In this document: one piece after another, positions 18,701 through 34,176 of the stretch | How the letters are laid out: every line of letters starts with the position of its first letter | Position numbering within the stretch: position 1 is the stretch's first letter | Notes under the pieces: generated by a model | The model's input: only the letters and a program-made list of their open reading frames with translations | Told to the model about the DNA's origin: nothing | Database searches by the model: none | Translations under genes and position numbers: made by a program | Source of the DNA: Streptomyces halstedii | GTDB lineage: Bacteria > Actinomycetota > Actinomycetes > Streptomycetales > Streptomycetaceae | Direction: 5' to 3' | NCBI GenBank assembly: GCA_000720535.1 | Contig: JOAZ01000026.1 | Location: forward strand, 52,998 to 116,997 | DNA length: 64,000 nt

Positions 18701-21700
18701 GACGGCCTGCTGGAGTTCCTCGGCCGCGCCGACCACCAGGTGAAGATCGGCGGCCACCGGATCGAGCTGGGCGAGGTCGAGTCCGCGCTGGAGGACGACC
18801 CCGGCCTCCTGCACGCCGTCGCCACCGTCCTCGACACACCCGTGCGCCACCTCGCCGCGGCCGTGTCCGCCCGCGACGCCGCACACGACGCGGACGCCGT
18901 CCGCGCCCGCGCGGCACAACGGCTGCCCGCCCACATGGTCCCCGAGCGGGTCCTGGTCCTCGACGCCCTGCCGCTGACCGCCAACGGCAAGCTCGACCGG
19001 GCGGCGGTCCACCGCGCCCTGACCGAGACCACGGACCAGGACGGACCCCGTACGTCCGCCCCGGCCGGTCCGGTGGAGACCGTCGTCGCGGCCGTGTGGG
19101 CCGACCTGCTCGCCGTCGCCGAGGTGGGACGCGAGAGCGGCTTCTTCCTGCTGGGCGGCGACTCCCTCGTCGCGACCCGGATGATCGGCCGTCTGCGCGC
19201 CGCCGGCTTCCCCGGCGCCCGGGTGGCCGACCTGTTCGCCCGCCCCGTACTCCGGGACTTCTGCGGGACGCTGCGCCCCGCGGCGGCGGCCGCCGAGCCG
19301 GAGGCGGCGGTCCTCGTGCCCGATCCGGACCACGCCCACGAGCCGTTCCCGCTGACGGACGTCCAGGCCGCCTACCACACGGGCCGCGACCCCCGTTTCA
19401 CCCTCGGTGGCGTCGGCACCTGGCACTACACCGAGTTCGACGGCACGGGTGTGGACCTGGACCGCCTTGAGCGCGCCTGGAACACCCTGGTCCGGCGGCA
19501 CGGCATGCTCCGCGCCGTCGTGGAGGACGGACACCAGCGCGTCCTGCCCGAGGTACCGCCCGTGCGCGTACCGGTGGAGGACGCCACCGCCGCGGACGCG
19601 TCCGAGGCCCTCGCCGCTCTGCGCGCCCGGCTCTCCCAGCAGGTCCGCGACCCCGCGCGGTGGCCGCTCTTCGCCGTCGGGGCCGTGCGCTACCGAGAGG
19701 GCGGCGAGGTACGCACCCGCCTCGGCATCGGTCTGGACTACCTCGTGCTCGACGCGCTGTCCATCACCACGCTCTACGCCGAACTGAACGCGCTCTACAC
19801 CGACCCCGGACACCAACCGCCGCCCCTCGACGTGACGTTCCGCGACTACCTGACCCGCCCCCCGGCGGATCCGGAGTCGGTCGTCCGGGCACGCGCCCAC
19901 TGGCGGACCCGGCTGTCCGAACTGCCGCCCCCTCCCGCCCTCCCCTTCGACCGGGACCCGGCGACGCTCGACACCTCCGTCTTCACCCGCCGCCGGACGA
20001 GCCTGCCCGCCGAGGACTGGCGCACCGTCAAGCGGGCGGCCGCCCGGCGCGGCCTGACGCCCTCCACCGTCCTGCTGGCCGTGTACGGGGAAGTCCTGGC
20101 GGCCTGGAGCGGAACCGACGCCGTGACCGTCACGCTCACCCTCTTCGACCGGCGCGACCTGCACCCCCACATCCACCGGGTGCTGGGCGACTTCACCTCG
20201 CTGTCCCTCGCGGCGCACCGGCGCGAGGGCGCGTCCTGGCTCAAGGCGGCCGTCGCGCTGCAACGCCGCCAGGCGGAGGACCTGGACCACGCCGATGTGC
20301 CGGTCGACTGGCTGCTGCGGGAGTTCGGCCGCCGTACGGGCACGGTGGACGCCGCCGCGCCCGTGGTGTTCACCAGTGCCGTCGGCGTGGGCGACGCGAC
20401 GCTGGCCGGGCCGGACACGGGCTTCCCCGCGAAGGTCTGGGGCATCTCCCAGTCCCCGCAGGTCTGCCTGGACAACCAGGTCACCGAGGAGTCCGGGAAT
20501 CTGGTCGTCACCTGGGACGCGGTGGAGAGCCTGTTCCCCGAGGGCGTGCTGGACGCCATGTTCGACGCCCACGCGCGGCTGCTGCGGCACCTCGTGACAG
20601 GCGACTGGGAGGCCCCCCTGCCCGACCCGGTGCCCGCCGCCCAGCTCGAACGGCGTGCCGCCGCCGCACGGGAGGCCGCCGGGCAGCCGGTCGCGCCGCG
20701 CCCGCTGCACGAGACGTTCTTCGCCCGCGCGGCGGACCGCCCCGGCCGCACCGCCCTCGTCACCACGGCGGGGGAGGAGACCACCTACGGAACCCTCGCC
20801 GAGCGGGCGCTGCGCACCGCCGCCGCGCTCACCGACGCGGGGGTACGGCCGGGCGACCTGGTCGCGGTCACCCTGCCCAAGGGCCCCGCGCAGATCGCGG
20901 CGGTCCTCGGCGTCCTGGCGGCCGGGGCCGCGTACGTCCCCCTCGGCCTCGAACAGCCCGCCGCCCGGCTGGAGCGGGTCCACGCCACGGCCGGGTTCCG
21001 CGTCGTCGTGGGCGACTGGCCCGGCGCGGACGGCCCCCGTACCCTCCCCTTCCCCGGCACACAGAGCCACGAGCCCTCGCCGGGGCCGTGCGCGACGTCC
21101 CCCGACGCGCTCGCCTACGTGATCTTCACCTCGGGTTCCACGGGCGAGCCCAAGGGCGTCGAGATCACGCACGCCGCCGCCTGGAACACGATCGCGGACG
21201 TCAACGCCCGGCACGGCGTCGGGGAGGACGACCGCGTCTTCGCCCTGTCCGCGCTGGACTTCGACCTGTCCGTCTACGACCTCTTCGGCCTGCTCTCCGC
21301 GGGCGGTTCCCTGCTGCTCCCCACCGAGGACCAGCGCCGCGAACCGGCCCGCTGGCCGGGCCTGCTGGAGCGGTACGGCGTGAGCGTCTGGAACACCGTC
21401 CCCGCCCTGCTCGACCTGCTGCTCGACGCCGACGAGGGCGGCCCGGAAGGCGGCGGTGCGCGGGGACTGCGCACCGCGCTGGTCTCCGGCGACTGGATCG
21501 GCCTCGACCTCCCCGGCCGCCTGCGGGCCCGGACCGCGCGGCCCTGCGCGTTCGTCGCCATGGGCGGGGCGACGGAGGCCGCGATCTGGTCCAACACCCT
21601 GACCGTCACCGAGGTGGACCCCCGGTGGGTGTCCGTCCCCTACGGCCGTCCGCTGACCGGGCAGCACTACCGGGTGGTCGACCGGGACGGGCGGGACTGC

Positions 21701-22554
21701 CCCGACTGGGCCCCCGGCGAGCTGTGGATCGGCGGCGGGGGACTGGCCCGCGGATATCTCGGCGACCCCGAGCGCACCGCCGAGAAGTTCGTCGTACGGG
21801 ACGGGCGGCGCTGGTACCGGACGGGCGACCTGGGCCGGTTCCGGGGCGACGGGCTGCTGGAGTTCCTGGGCCGCCTCGACAGCCAGCTCAAGATCGCCGG
21901 CCACCGCGTCGAGGCGGGCGAGATCGAGGCCGCGCTGGAGGCCCACCCCGCCGTCGCGCGGGCCGCGGTCGTGGCCGTGGGGGAGCGCACCGCGAAACGG
22001 CTCGTCGCCTTCGCCGTACCGCTGGACGCCCCGGCCGCCGGGCCGGGGACACCGCCCGGCGACGGGGCCGTCCCACCCGGCGGGGAGCAGCCGGGCCGGG
22101 CGGGCACCGAGGACCCGGACCTCACCGAGGACCTCTTCGGCCTGCTCGCGGAACGGGTGCCCGTCTACGCCGTGCCCTCCCGCATCCGGCTGCTGCCCGC
22201 CCTGCCGCTCACCGCGAACGGCAAGGTCGACCGCGCCGCGCTGGCCGGTGCCGCCGGACCCGAGCCCGCGTCCGCCGGTGCCGAGCCGCCACGGGGCGAC
22301 ACCGAGACGGCGCTCGCCGCACTCTGGCGGGAGTGCCTGCCGGAAGCGGGACCGGGACCGGACCGCCATGCCAACTTCTTCACCCTCGGCGGCGACAGCC
22401 TCTCCGCGCTGCGCCTGCTCACGGCGATCGAGCGCCGCCTCGGGGCCGCCGTGCCCGTGCGCCGCTTCTTCGCCGCCCCGACCGTCGCCGCGCTCGCCGC
22501 GGACGTCACCCGAACCCTCGCGGCCCACGCGACCGCCTACGAGACCGGAGAGCT

Positions 22555-22558
<4 letters not shown>
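15797..22558 (+). CDS. NRPS 1: ArCP-Cy-A(Thr-like)-PCP-Cy-A(Cys)-PCP
   Basis: This 2253-residue megasynthase starts at GTG 15797 (GGAAG upstream); the longer frame would cross the operator. The aryl carrier has its Ser at residue 55 (LGLDSL). Cyclisation domain 1 has DMMAGDALS at 257. A1 has TSGSTGLPKG near 733. Carrier 1 has Ser 1123 (GGDSL). Cyclisation domain 2 has DYLVLDALS at 1314. A2 has TSGSTGEPKG near 1778. Carrier 2 has Ser 2201. Both Cy domains have DxxxxDxxS. Reading the ten specificity residues by alignment to PheA gives DLWQLGLVHK for A1 and DLYNLSMIWK for A2. A2 is the standard cysteine code. A1 is closest to threonine (DFWNIGMVHK). It should therefore build salicyl-methyloxazoline-thiazoline. 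No epimerase or methyltransferase insert is seen. Confidence 0.94.
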
Positions 22559-28076
<5,518 letters not shown>

Positions 28077-28080
<4 letters not shown>

Positions 28081-29258
28081 CCCGGAACACGACGACCGGG
28101 CGCAAGCCCCTGATCGGGGTCCTGGGGGCCTCCGGCGCGGTCGGCCGGGCCGCCGTACGCGAACTGCGCGCACTCGGCCACACCGGGCTCCGCCTGGGCG
28201 GCCGGACCCCGTCGGCTCTCCAGGCGGTCGCCGGGGAGGACCCCACCGGCCAGGACGAGACCCTACGGGCGGACGCCACCGCACCGGACGGCCTGCGCGC
28301 CTTCACCGAGGGCTGCGCCGTCGTCCTCAACTGCGTCGGCCCCACCTATCTGCTCCGCGCCACGGTGGCCTCGGCCGCGCTCGCCGCAGGCGCGCACTGC
28401 GTGGACGTGGCCGGGGACGACCCGGCCGCCGAGGACCTCCTCAAGGACGGCGACCCGGCCCGCGACGGCCGCACCGTCGTCCTGTCGGCGGGGGCCCTGC
28501 CCGGCCTGTCCAGCCTCCTGCCCCGCTGGCTGGCCGGACAGGGCCTGGACGGCGTCACCGCGCTGACCGCGTACTGCGGCGGCCTGGAGACCTGTTCGCC
28601 GACGGTGGCACGCGACCTCATGCTCTCCCTCACCTCCGGGGGCGCGGACGGCGCGGCGTACGGCGAAGCCCTCGCCGCCGTCCGGGGCGGCCGACGCGTC
28701 CCGCGCGCCCTGCGCACGGACGAGGACACCGAACACGACGGCTTCCCCGGCCGGGTGGCCGTGCAGCCCTACCTCAGCGGTGAGAGCGAACGCCTCGCGG
28801 ACACCCTGGGACTCGACCGGCTCGACTGGTACAACGTCCACCCCGGCCCCCGCGTACGCGCGCTGCTCAACCTCCTGCCGGGGAGCCTCGCCGCCGGGGA
28901 CGACCCGGCGGCCCTGGCGGAGCGCCTGATCCTCGCCGCCGGCCTCGACCTGGCCGGACACCGGCCCTACTACGTCATGGACTTCGCGCTGTCGGGCACC
29001 GCGTCCGGAGCGCCGGCCACGGCGGGACTGACGCTGCGCGCGGCCAGCAGCTACCGGCTCACCGCGGCCGTGGGCGCGCTGGCGGTGGACGCCGTGCTCC
29101 GGGCCGGGGTCCCGGCCGGGGTGCACTTCGCCCGTGACGTGCTGGACCCCGGCGCCGTGGTGCGGCACCTGCGTTCCCAGGGAGCCGCGGAGCTGCGGCT
29201 CACCGGAGCGGCGGCCGGACCCGAGCAGCCCGGCCAGATGGAAGAGGGTGCGCTGTGA
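28077..29258 (+). CDS. Saccharopine-dehydrogenase-like NAD(P)-binding protein of unknown step
   Basis: This 393-residue protein begins with a Rossmann nucleotide loop (IGVLGASGAVGRAAVREL) and then VVLNCVGPTYLLRATVASAALAAGAHCVDVAG. That pattern is typical of the saccharopine dehydrogenase/trans-acting enoyl reductase-like superfamily. The start overlaps the NRPS2 stop (ATGA), and its own stop overlaps the next start (GTGA). It corresponds by position to what I recall as SCO7684. Its place among the tailoring genes suggests a redox or proton-transfer step on the carrier-bound chain, but the reaction is unknown. A role in an extra ring reduction is only a guess. Confidence 0.82.
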
Positions 29259-31321
29259 GCGATCCGACGCCTTTCCGCGTGCTGGTCTGCGGCACCAACT
29301 TCGGCCGCTTCTACGCCGAGGCGGTGCACCGGCGCCCCGGATACGCCCTGGCCGGCATCCTGAGCCGGGGCTCGGCCGCCTCCCGTGCGTACGCCCGGTC
29401 CCTGGGCGTCCCGTACTACACGGACCCCGACGACCTCCCGGCCGGTATCGACGCGGCCTGCGTGGCCGTGAGTTCCTCCATATCGGGCGGGCGGGGCACC
29501 GAGCTGGCCAGGGCGCTCATGGACCGGGGCATCCACGTCCTCCAGGAACACCCCGTCCACCTCACCGAGTTGACGGACAATCTGAGACACGCCCGCCGCC
29601 GGGGGGTGCGGTACCGCCTGAACACCCACTACCCGCACGTCGCCCCGGTCCGCGCCTTCACCGACGCGGCCCGCAGGCTCGTCGCACGGCAGCGGCCGCT
29701 CTTCGTGGACGCCGCCACCCCCGTCCATCTGATGCATCCGCTGGTGGACATCCTCGGACAGGCACTCGGAACCCTGCGGCCCTGGCGTTTCGCCGACCCG
29801 GCGCCGCTGCCCGCCGGTGCCGGGCCGCAGCCGTTCCGTTCCCTGCACGGGGTGTTCGCCGGTGTACCCCTCACCCTGCGGGTGCACCACCAGCTCGACC
29901 CCTCCGACCGGGACAACCACGCCCTGCACTGGCACCGGATCTCCCTCGGTACGGAAGGCGGGGTCCTCACCCTGGCCGACACCCACGGGCCCGTCCTGTG
30001 GAGCCCCCGGCTGCACATCGGACGCGACGAGGACAGGCGCTTCGTCCTGGACGGGCCGGGCACCGGGCACCTGGGGCTCGGCACCACGGCCGTGGTGGGG
30101 GAGACGGGCTCCTTCCGTACCGTCTTCTCCGACCTCTGGCCGGAAGCCGTCGGGCGGGCCCTCGACGGGCTCCGCGAGGCCGCCGGCAAGGGGGACGACG
30201 CGCTGCGCGCGGGCCAGTACGAGCTGGCCGTGTGCCGGATCTGGACCGACCTCGCGGCCCGGCTCGGACCGCCCGAGATCGTCCGGCCGGACGCCCCGAG
30301 GCCCCTCGCGGTCAGCGACGTCTTCCCGGCGCGGGAACCGTCCCCGCCGCCCGCACCGCCCGGTCCGGGCGCCGGACACCCCCGGTCCGATTCCCGTCCC
30401 GGTCCGGGCGAGGGCGGCGGAGACGGCCCCGACGACACCACGCCCTACAGCCCGTCGGCGGAGTTCTTCGACCTCGTCGCGGCCGAGCACACCGCGACCG
30501 CGAGCGCCCCCGCGATCGCCGCGCTCCTCGCGGACGCCGACCTCGGCGCCGGGCCTGTGGTGGACATCGGCGCCGGCACCGGCCTGGTGACCGAGGCCGT
30601 CGCCCGCGCCCGGCCGGACGCGGAGATCATCGCCTGCGAACCGGCGGTCGGCATGCGCGCCGTGCTCACCAGCCGCGTCTTCAGCGACCCGGATCTGCGC
30701 TCCCGGGTCACGGTCACCGCGGACGCGGCACCCGGCCTGGACCTCCCCGACCGGATCAGCGTCGTCCTGCTCTGCGGGGTCCTCGGCCACCTCGACGCTC
30801 CCGCACGAGCCCTGCTGTGGCGACGGCTGCACCAGCGACTGGCCCCCGGCGGACTCGTGGTCGTCGAACTCATGGGATTCGAGGAGCTGTTGACCCTCCC
30901 GGAGACCAGGCTCGCCACCGCCACCGCCGGACGGCACCGCTACGAGTGGTCGTTCGGCGGAGCCCCGGACGAGACGGAGGACGGCGTGATGCGCCTGCAC
31001 TCCACCTGGCGCGTCCACCGGGACGACCTGCCGGAGGCGGTGCGCGAAGTACACGACTCCTACCGCTGGGCCCCCTTCGGCCTGAAGGACGTGGTGGCCG
31101 AGTCCGGCATGGCGGCACGCGCCCTGCCGACCCGCCCCGGCGCACCCCCGCTGGCCGTCCTCACCCGGGCGCCGGACGGACCCCACGCGCCGGACGAACC
31201 GCTTGCGCCGCTTGAACCGGACGCGCCGGACACCCCGCGCACCACCACCGGCCCGTCCCCGTCCCCGTCTCCGTCCCCGTCTCTTGTCCCTTCCCCACCG
31301 ACCGCTGAGGACCACCGATGA
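29255..31321 (+). CDS. Thiazolinyl-imide reductase fused to a SAM methyltransferase
   Basis: This 688-residue protein has two parts. Residues 1 to about 360 are a YbtU/Irp3/PchG-type reductase, with nucleotide loop CGTNFGRFYAEAV, the conserved QEHPVHLTEL segment and later HHQLDPSDRDNHALHWHRISLG. It should use NADPH to reduce a carrier-bound thiazoline to a thiazolidine. After a Pro/Gly linker, residues of about 390-640 are a class I methyltransferase with motif VVDIGAGTGLVTEAV. This half closely resembles the free methyltransferase at 33448-34176 and looks like a duplication. The C-terminal 50 residues are Pro/Ser-rich, with hexanucleotide slippage. It starts with GTG in a 4-base overlap. PchG and YbtU are stand-alone, so the fusion is notable. 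Confidence 0.9.
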   Translation: MSDPTPFRVLVCGTNFGRFYAEAVHRRPGYALAGILSRGSAASRAYARSLGVPYYTDPDDLPAGIDAACVAVSSSISGGRGTELARALMDRGIHVLQEHPVHLTELTDNLRHARRRGVRYRLNTHYPHVAPVRAFTDAARRLVARQRPLFVDAATPVHLMHPLVDILGQALGTLRPWRFADPAPLPAGAGPQPFRSLHGVFAGVPLTLRVHHQLDPSDRDNHALHWHRISLGTEGGVLTLADTHGPVLWSPRLHIGRDEDRRFVLDGPGTGHLGLGTTAVVGETGSFRTVFSDLWPEAVGRALDGLREAAGKGDDALRAGQYELAVCRIWTDLAARLGPPEIVRPDAPRPLAVSDVFPAREPSPPPAPPGPGAGHPRSDSRPGPGEGGGDGPDDTTPYSPSAEFFDLVAAEHTATASAPAIAALLADADLGAGPVVDIGAGTGLVTEAVARARPDAEIIACEPAVGMRAVLTSRVFSDPDLRSRVTVTADAAPGLDLPDRISVVLLCGVLGHLDAPARALLWRRLHQRLAPGGLVVVELMGFEELLTLPETRLATATAGRHRYEWSFGGAPDETEDGVMRLHSTWRVHRDDLPEAVREVHDSYRWAPFGLKDVVAESGMAARALPTRPGAPPLAVLTRAPDGPHAPDEPLAPLEPDAPDTPRTTTGPSPSPSPSPSLVPSPPTAEDHR

Positions 31322-32583
31322 GCACCCCCGTATCCCCGACGGCGTCCGGCACTCCCGACGGACCCGCCACCGGCACCGCGCCGGACCCCGCCGCCGCGCC
31401 CCGCGACTTCCCGGTCCGGCGCGGCTGCCCCTTCGCCGCACCGGCGGAGTACGACGCCCTGCGCACCGAGGACCCGGTCGCCCGCGTCACGCTGCCGACC
31501 GGGCGGGAGGCCTGGGCGGTGACCCGCTACGACGACGTACGCGAACTGCTCTCGGACCCGCGTGTCAGCGCGGACATCCGCCGGGCCAACTTCCCCGCCC
31601 TCGGCGAGGGCGAACAGGAGGCAGGGGCCAGGTTCCGGCCCTTCATCCGCACCGACGCCCCCGAGCACACCCGCTACCGGCGGATGCTCCTGCCGGTGTT
31701 CACGGTGCGCCGGGTCCGGGCGATGCGCCCCGCCGTACAGGCACGCGTGGACGAGATCCTGGACGGCATGCTCGCCGCCGGCGGTCCGGCGGAGTTCGTC
31801 TCCGTGTACGCCAACGCCGTCTCCACCTCGGTGATCTGCGAACTGCTCGGCATACCCCGGGAGAACCTGGAGTTCTTCCGGGACGTCACCCGGATCTCCG
31901 GTGCGCGCCACAGCACCGCCGAGCAGGTCTCCGAAGCCCTCGGCGGCCTCTTCGGGCTCCTCGCCGGGCTGATCGCCGAACGGCGGGAGGAACCCCGCGA
32001 CGACCTGATCTCCACGCTCGTCACCGAGCACCTGGCCACCGGCAACGTGACGACGGATCAGCTGCTCTCCACCCTCGGCATCACGATCAACGCCGGCCGC
32101 GAGACCACCACCAGCATGATCGCCCTGAGCACCCTGCTCCTCCTGGACCGGCCGGAGCTGCTGGCGGAACTGCGCGACGACCCCTCGCTGATGCCCGCCG
32201 CCGTCGACGAGCTCCTGCGGGTCCTGTCCGTCGCCGACTCCATACCGCTGCGCGTGGCCACCGAGGACATCGAGCTGTCCGGCCGGACCGTCCCCGCCGA
32301 CGACGGTGTCATCGCCCTCCTCGCCGGGGCCAACCACGACCCCGAGCAGTTCGACCGTCCCGAGCGGGTCGACTTCCACCGCACGGACAACCACCACGTG
32401 GCGTTCGGCCACGGTGTGCACCAGTGCGTCGGACAGCACCTGGCACGGCTGGAGCTGGAGGTCGCCCTGGAGACGCTCATCCGCCGCGTCCCCACCCTCC
32501 GCCTCGCGGGGGACCGGGACCAGGTCGCCTTCAAGCACGACTCGGCCACCTTCGGCCTCGAAGAGCTGATGGTGACCTGGTGA
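31318..32583 (+). CDS. Cytochrome P450
   Basis: This 421-residue soluble P450 of the CYP105/107-like bacterial type has the heme-binding stretch FGHGVHQCVGQHLARLELE (Cys axial ligand). The I-helix is INAGRETTTSM, with Arg in the place of the usual His of AGHETT. The K-helix ExxR is in DELLRVL. It overlaps the preceding stop (ATGA). The ferredoxin at 8384-8605 is the likely electron donor. It should oxidise the siderophore or a precursor; aromatic or ring hydroxylation are both possible. It matches by position what I recall as SCO7686 of the coelibactin locus. Confidence 0.93.
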   Translation: MSTPVSPTASGTPDGPATGTAPDPAAAPRDFPVRRGCPFAAPAEYDALRTEDPVARVTLPTGREAWAVTRYDDVRELLSDPRVSADIRRANFPALGEGEQEAGARFRPFIRTDAPEHTRYRRMLLPVFTVRRVRAMRPAVQARVDEILDGMLAAGGPAEFVSVYANAVSTSVICELLGIPRENLEFFRDVTRISGARHSTAEQVSEALGGLFGLLAGLIAERREEPRDDLISTLVTEHLATGNVTTDQLLSTLGITINAGRETTTSMIALSTLLLLDRPELLAELRDDPSLMPAAVDELLRVLSVADSIPLRVATEDIELSGRTVPADDGVIALLAGANHDPEQFDRPERVDFHRTDNHHVAFGHGVHQCVGQHLARLELEVALETLIRRVPTLRLAGDRDQVAFKHDSATFGLEELMVTW

Positions 32584-33410
32584 CCGCCCCCTTCCCGCCG
32601 AACACCTCCGCCCGCGCCGTCCGCGCGGACAGTCCGTGGATCAGACGGTGGGACGACGGCGCCGCGTCCCGCCTCACGCTGATCTGCCTGCCGCACGCGG
32701 GCGGCAGCGCGGGCTTCTACCGTCCCTGGGCCGCGCTGATGCCGCCCGAGGTGGAACTCCTCGCGATCCAGTACCCGGGCCGCGAGGAACGCTTCGAGGA
32801 CCCGGCGGTCACCGGCATGGACGAGCTGGTGACCGCGGTGGCGGACGCCGTACGGCCGCTGCTCGACCGGCCGTACGCCCTCTTCGGGCACAGCATGGGC
32901 TCCGCCGTGGCCTGGGAACTCGCCCACGAGCTGGACCGCCGCCAAGCACCGGGCCCGCGCCGGCTCTTCGCCTCCGGCCGGGCCGCTCCCGGCACGGCCG
33001 TGACCGGGCAGCTGCACCGCCAGGACGACGAGGTGCTGAGCGCGGAACTGGCCCGGCTCGGCGGCACGAGCCGTGAGGTCCTCGACGACCCCGGGCTGCG
33101 GGCCCTGATCCTCGGGACCGTACGCCACGACTACCGGATCATCGAGACGTACCGGCCCCGCCCCCGGCCGCCGCTCGCCTGCCCGATCCATGTGCTGACC
33201 GGCGGCGCGGACCCGGAACTCGGCGAGGAGCGCTGCCGCGAGGGCGCGGGCGGCTGGGCGGACCTCACCACCGCCCGTACCGAGGTGCGCCTCTTCCCCG
33301 GTGACCACTTCTACCTCACCCCGCGCCGCCGCGAGGTGGTCGCCACCGTCCTGCGCCGGATGGACCCGTCCCTGACCACGGGGGCGCACACCTGGCCGAG
33401 CACCCCGTGA
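32580..33410 (+). CDS. Type II thioesterase
   Basis: This 276-residue alpha/beta hydrolase has the GrsT/RifR-type editing thioesterase motifs: LPHAGGSAGFYRPWA near residue 40, nucleophile GHSMGSAVAWELA and a C-terminal GDHFYL His. It would hydrolyse wrong or stalled acyl groups from the NRPS carriers. GTG start in a 4-base overlap with the P450 stop; the first 20 residues are extra relative to the family. Unlike the TE in NRPS2, this one keeps the usual Ser. Confidence 0.92.
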   Translation: MTAPFPPNTSARAVRADSPWIRRWDDGAASRLTLICLPHAGGSAGFYRPWAALMPPEVELLAIQYPGREERFEDPAVTGMDELVTAVADAVRPLLDRPYALFGHSMGSAVAWELAHELDRRQAPGPRRLFASGRAAPGTAVTGQLHRQDDEVLSAELARLGGTSREVLDDPGLRALILGTVRHDYRIIETYRPRPRPPLACPIHVLTGGADPELGEERCREGAGGWADLTTARTEVRLFPGDHFYLTPRRREVVATVLRRMDPSLTTGAHTWPSTP

Positions 33411-33447
33411 GCCGCCACCGCCCGGCCGACCCCACCTGGAGACCGTC

Positions 33448-34176
33448 GTGATCGACTACTACTCGACCTCCGCCGAGTTCTACGAGCTGGTCGCCACCCG
33501 GCACACCGCCAGCAGCGGCCCCCCGCTGACCGGCGTCCTCGCGGGCCTGGACGTGTCGCACGGCCCCGTCCTGGAGATCGGCGCGGGCACCGGACGCGTG
33601 ACGGAGGTCATCGCGGCCGCTCTGCCCGGCGCGGAGATCCTCGCGGCCGAACCGTCGGCCACCATGCGCGCCATGCTCACCTCCAGGGTCGCCCGCGACC
33701 CGGACCTGCGGCGCCGCGTGACGGTGACCGACGGCGCCGCCCAGGACCTCGTCCTGCCCGAACGGCTCTCCGCCGTGGTTGTTTTCGGCGTGGCCGGTCA
33801 TCTCACCGTCCCCGAACGCGTGGCGCTGTGGAAGCGGCTCGCGGCCCGCCTGCCGGACGGGGCACCCATCGTCGTGGAGCTGATGGGGGTCTCCTCACCA
33901 CGCGTCATCCCACCGGTGATGTCCCTCAGGGAGACCATCGGACGCCAGACGTACGAGTGGTGGATCGGCGGCGAACCCACCGAGGGCGACGCCATGCGGT
34001 TCACCACCACCTGGAAGGTCCTGCGCGACGGCCGCACCGTGCGCGAGGTCTCCGACAGCTACGACTGGCACACCTTCGACGCCGCCCGGCTGGCCCGGGA
34101 GGCCGGCATGACCAGCCGCCGCATCACCGAGGCGGGCGGCAGGCCCATCCCCGAAATCGGAGTACTCGTCAAGTGA
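33448..34176 (+). CDS. SAM-dependent methyltransferase
   Basis: This 242-residue class I methyltransferase has SAM motif VLEIGAGTGRVTEVI near residue 39, then AEPSATMRAMLTSRV and the VVELMG strand. It is paralogous over its whole length to the C-terminal half of the imide reductase fusion (shared TSRV..DPDLR.RVTVT and R..YEW..GG). It starts with GTG preceded by TGGAGACC. This is the only junction in the operon with a gap (37 bases). It should methylate the product or an intermediate; N-, O- or C-methylation cannot be told apart. Confidence 0.9.
   Translation: MIDYYSTSAEFYELVATRHTASSGPPLTGVLAGLDVSHGPVLEIGAGTGRVTEVIAAALPGAEILAAEPSATMRAMLTSRVARDPDLRRRVTVTDGAAQDLVLPERLSAVVVFGVAGHLTVPERVALWKRLAARLPDGAPIVVELMGVSSPRVIPPVMSLRETIGRQTYEWWIGGEPTEGDAMRFTTTWKVLRDGRTVREVSDSYDWHTFDAARLAREAGMTSRRITEAGGRPIPEIGVLVK

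Noticed and set aside
16112-22528. A 2138-residue open frame on the minus strand opposite NRPS1
   Set aside because: It is the shadow of the NRPS gene in high-GC DNA. Its translation is Gly/Arg/Val-rich without domains, while the plus strand shows complete NRPS motifs.
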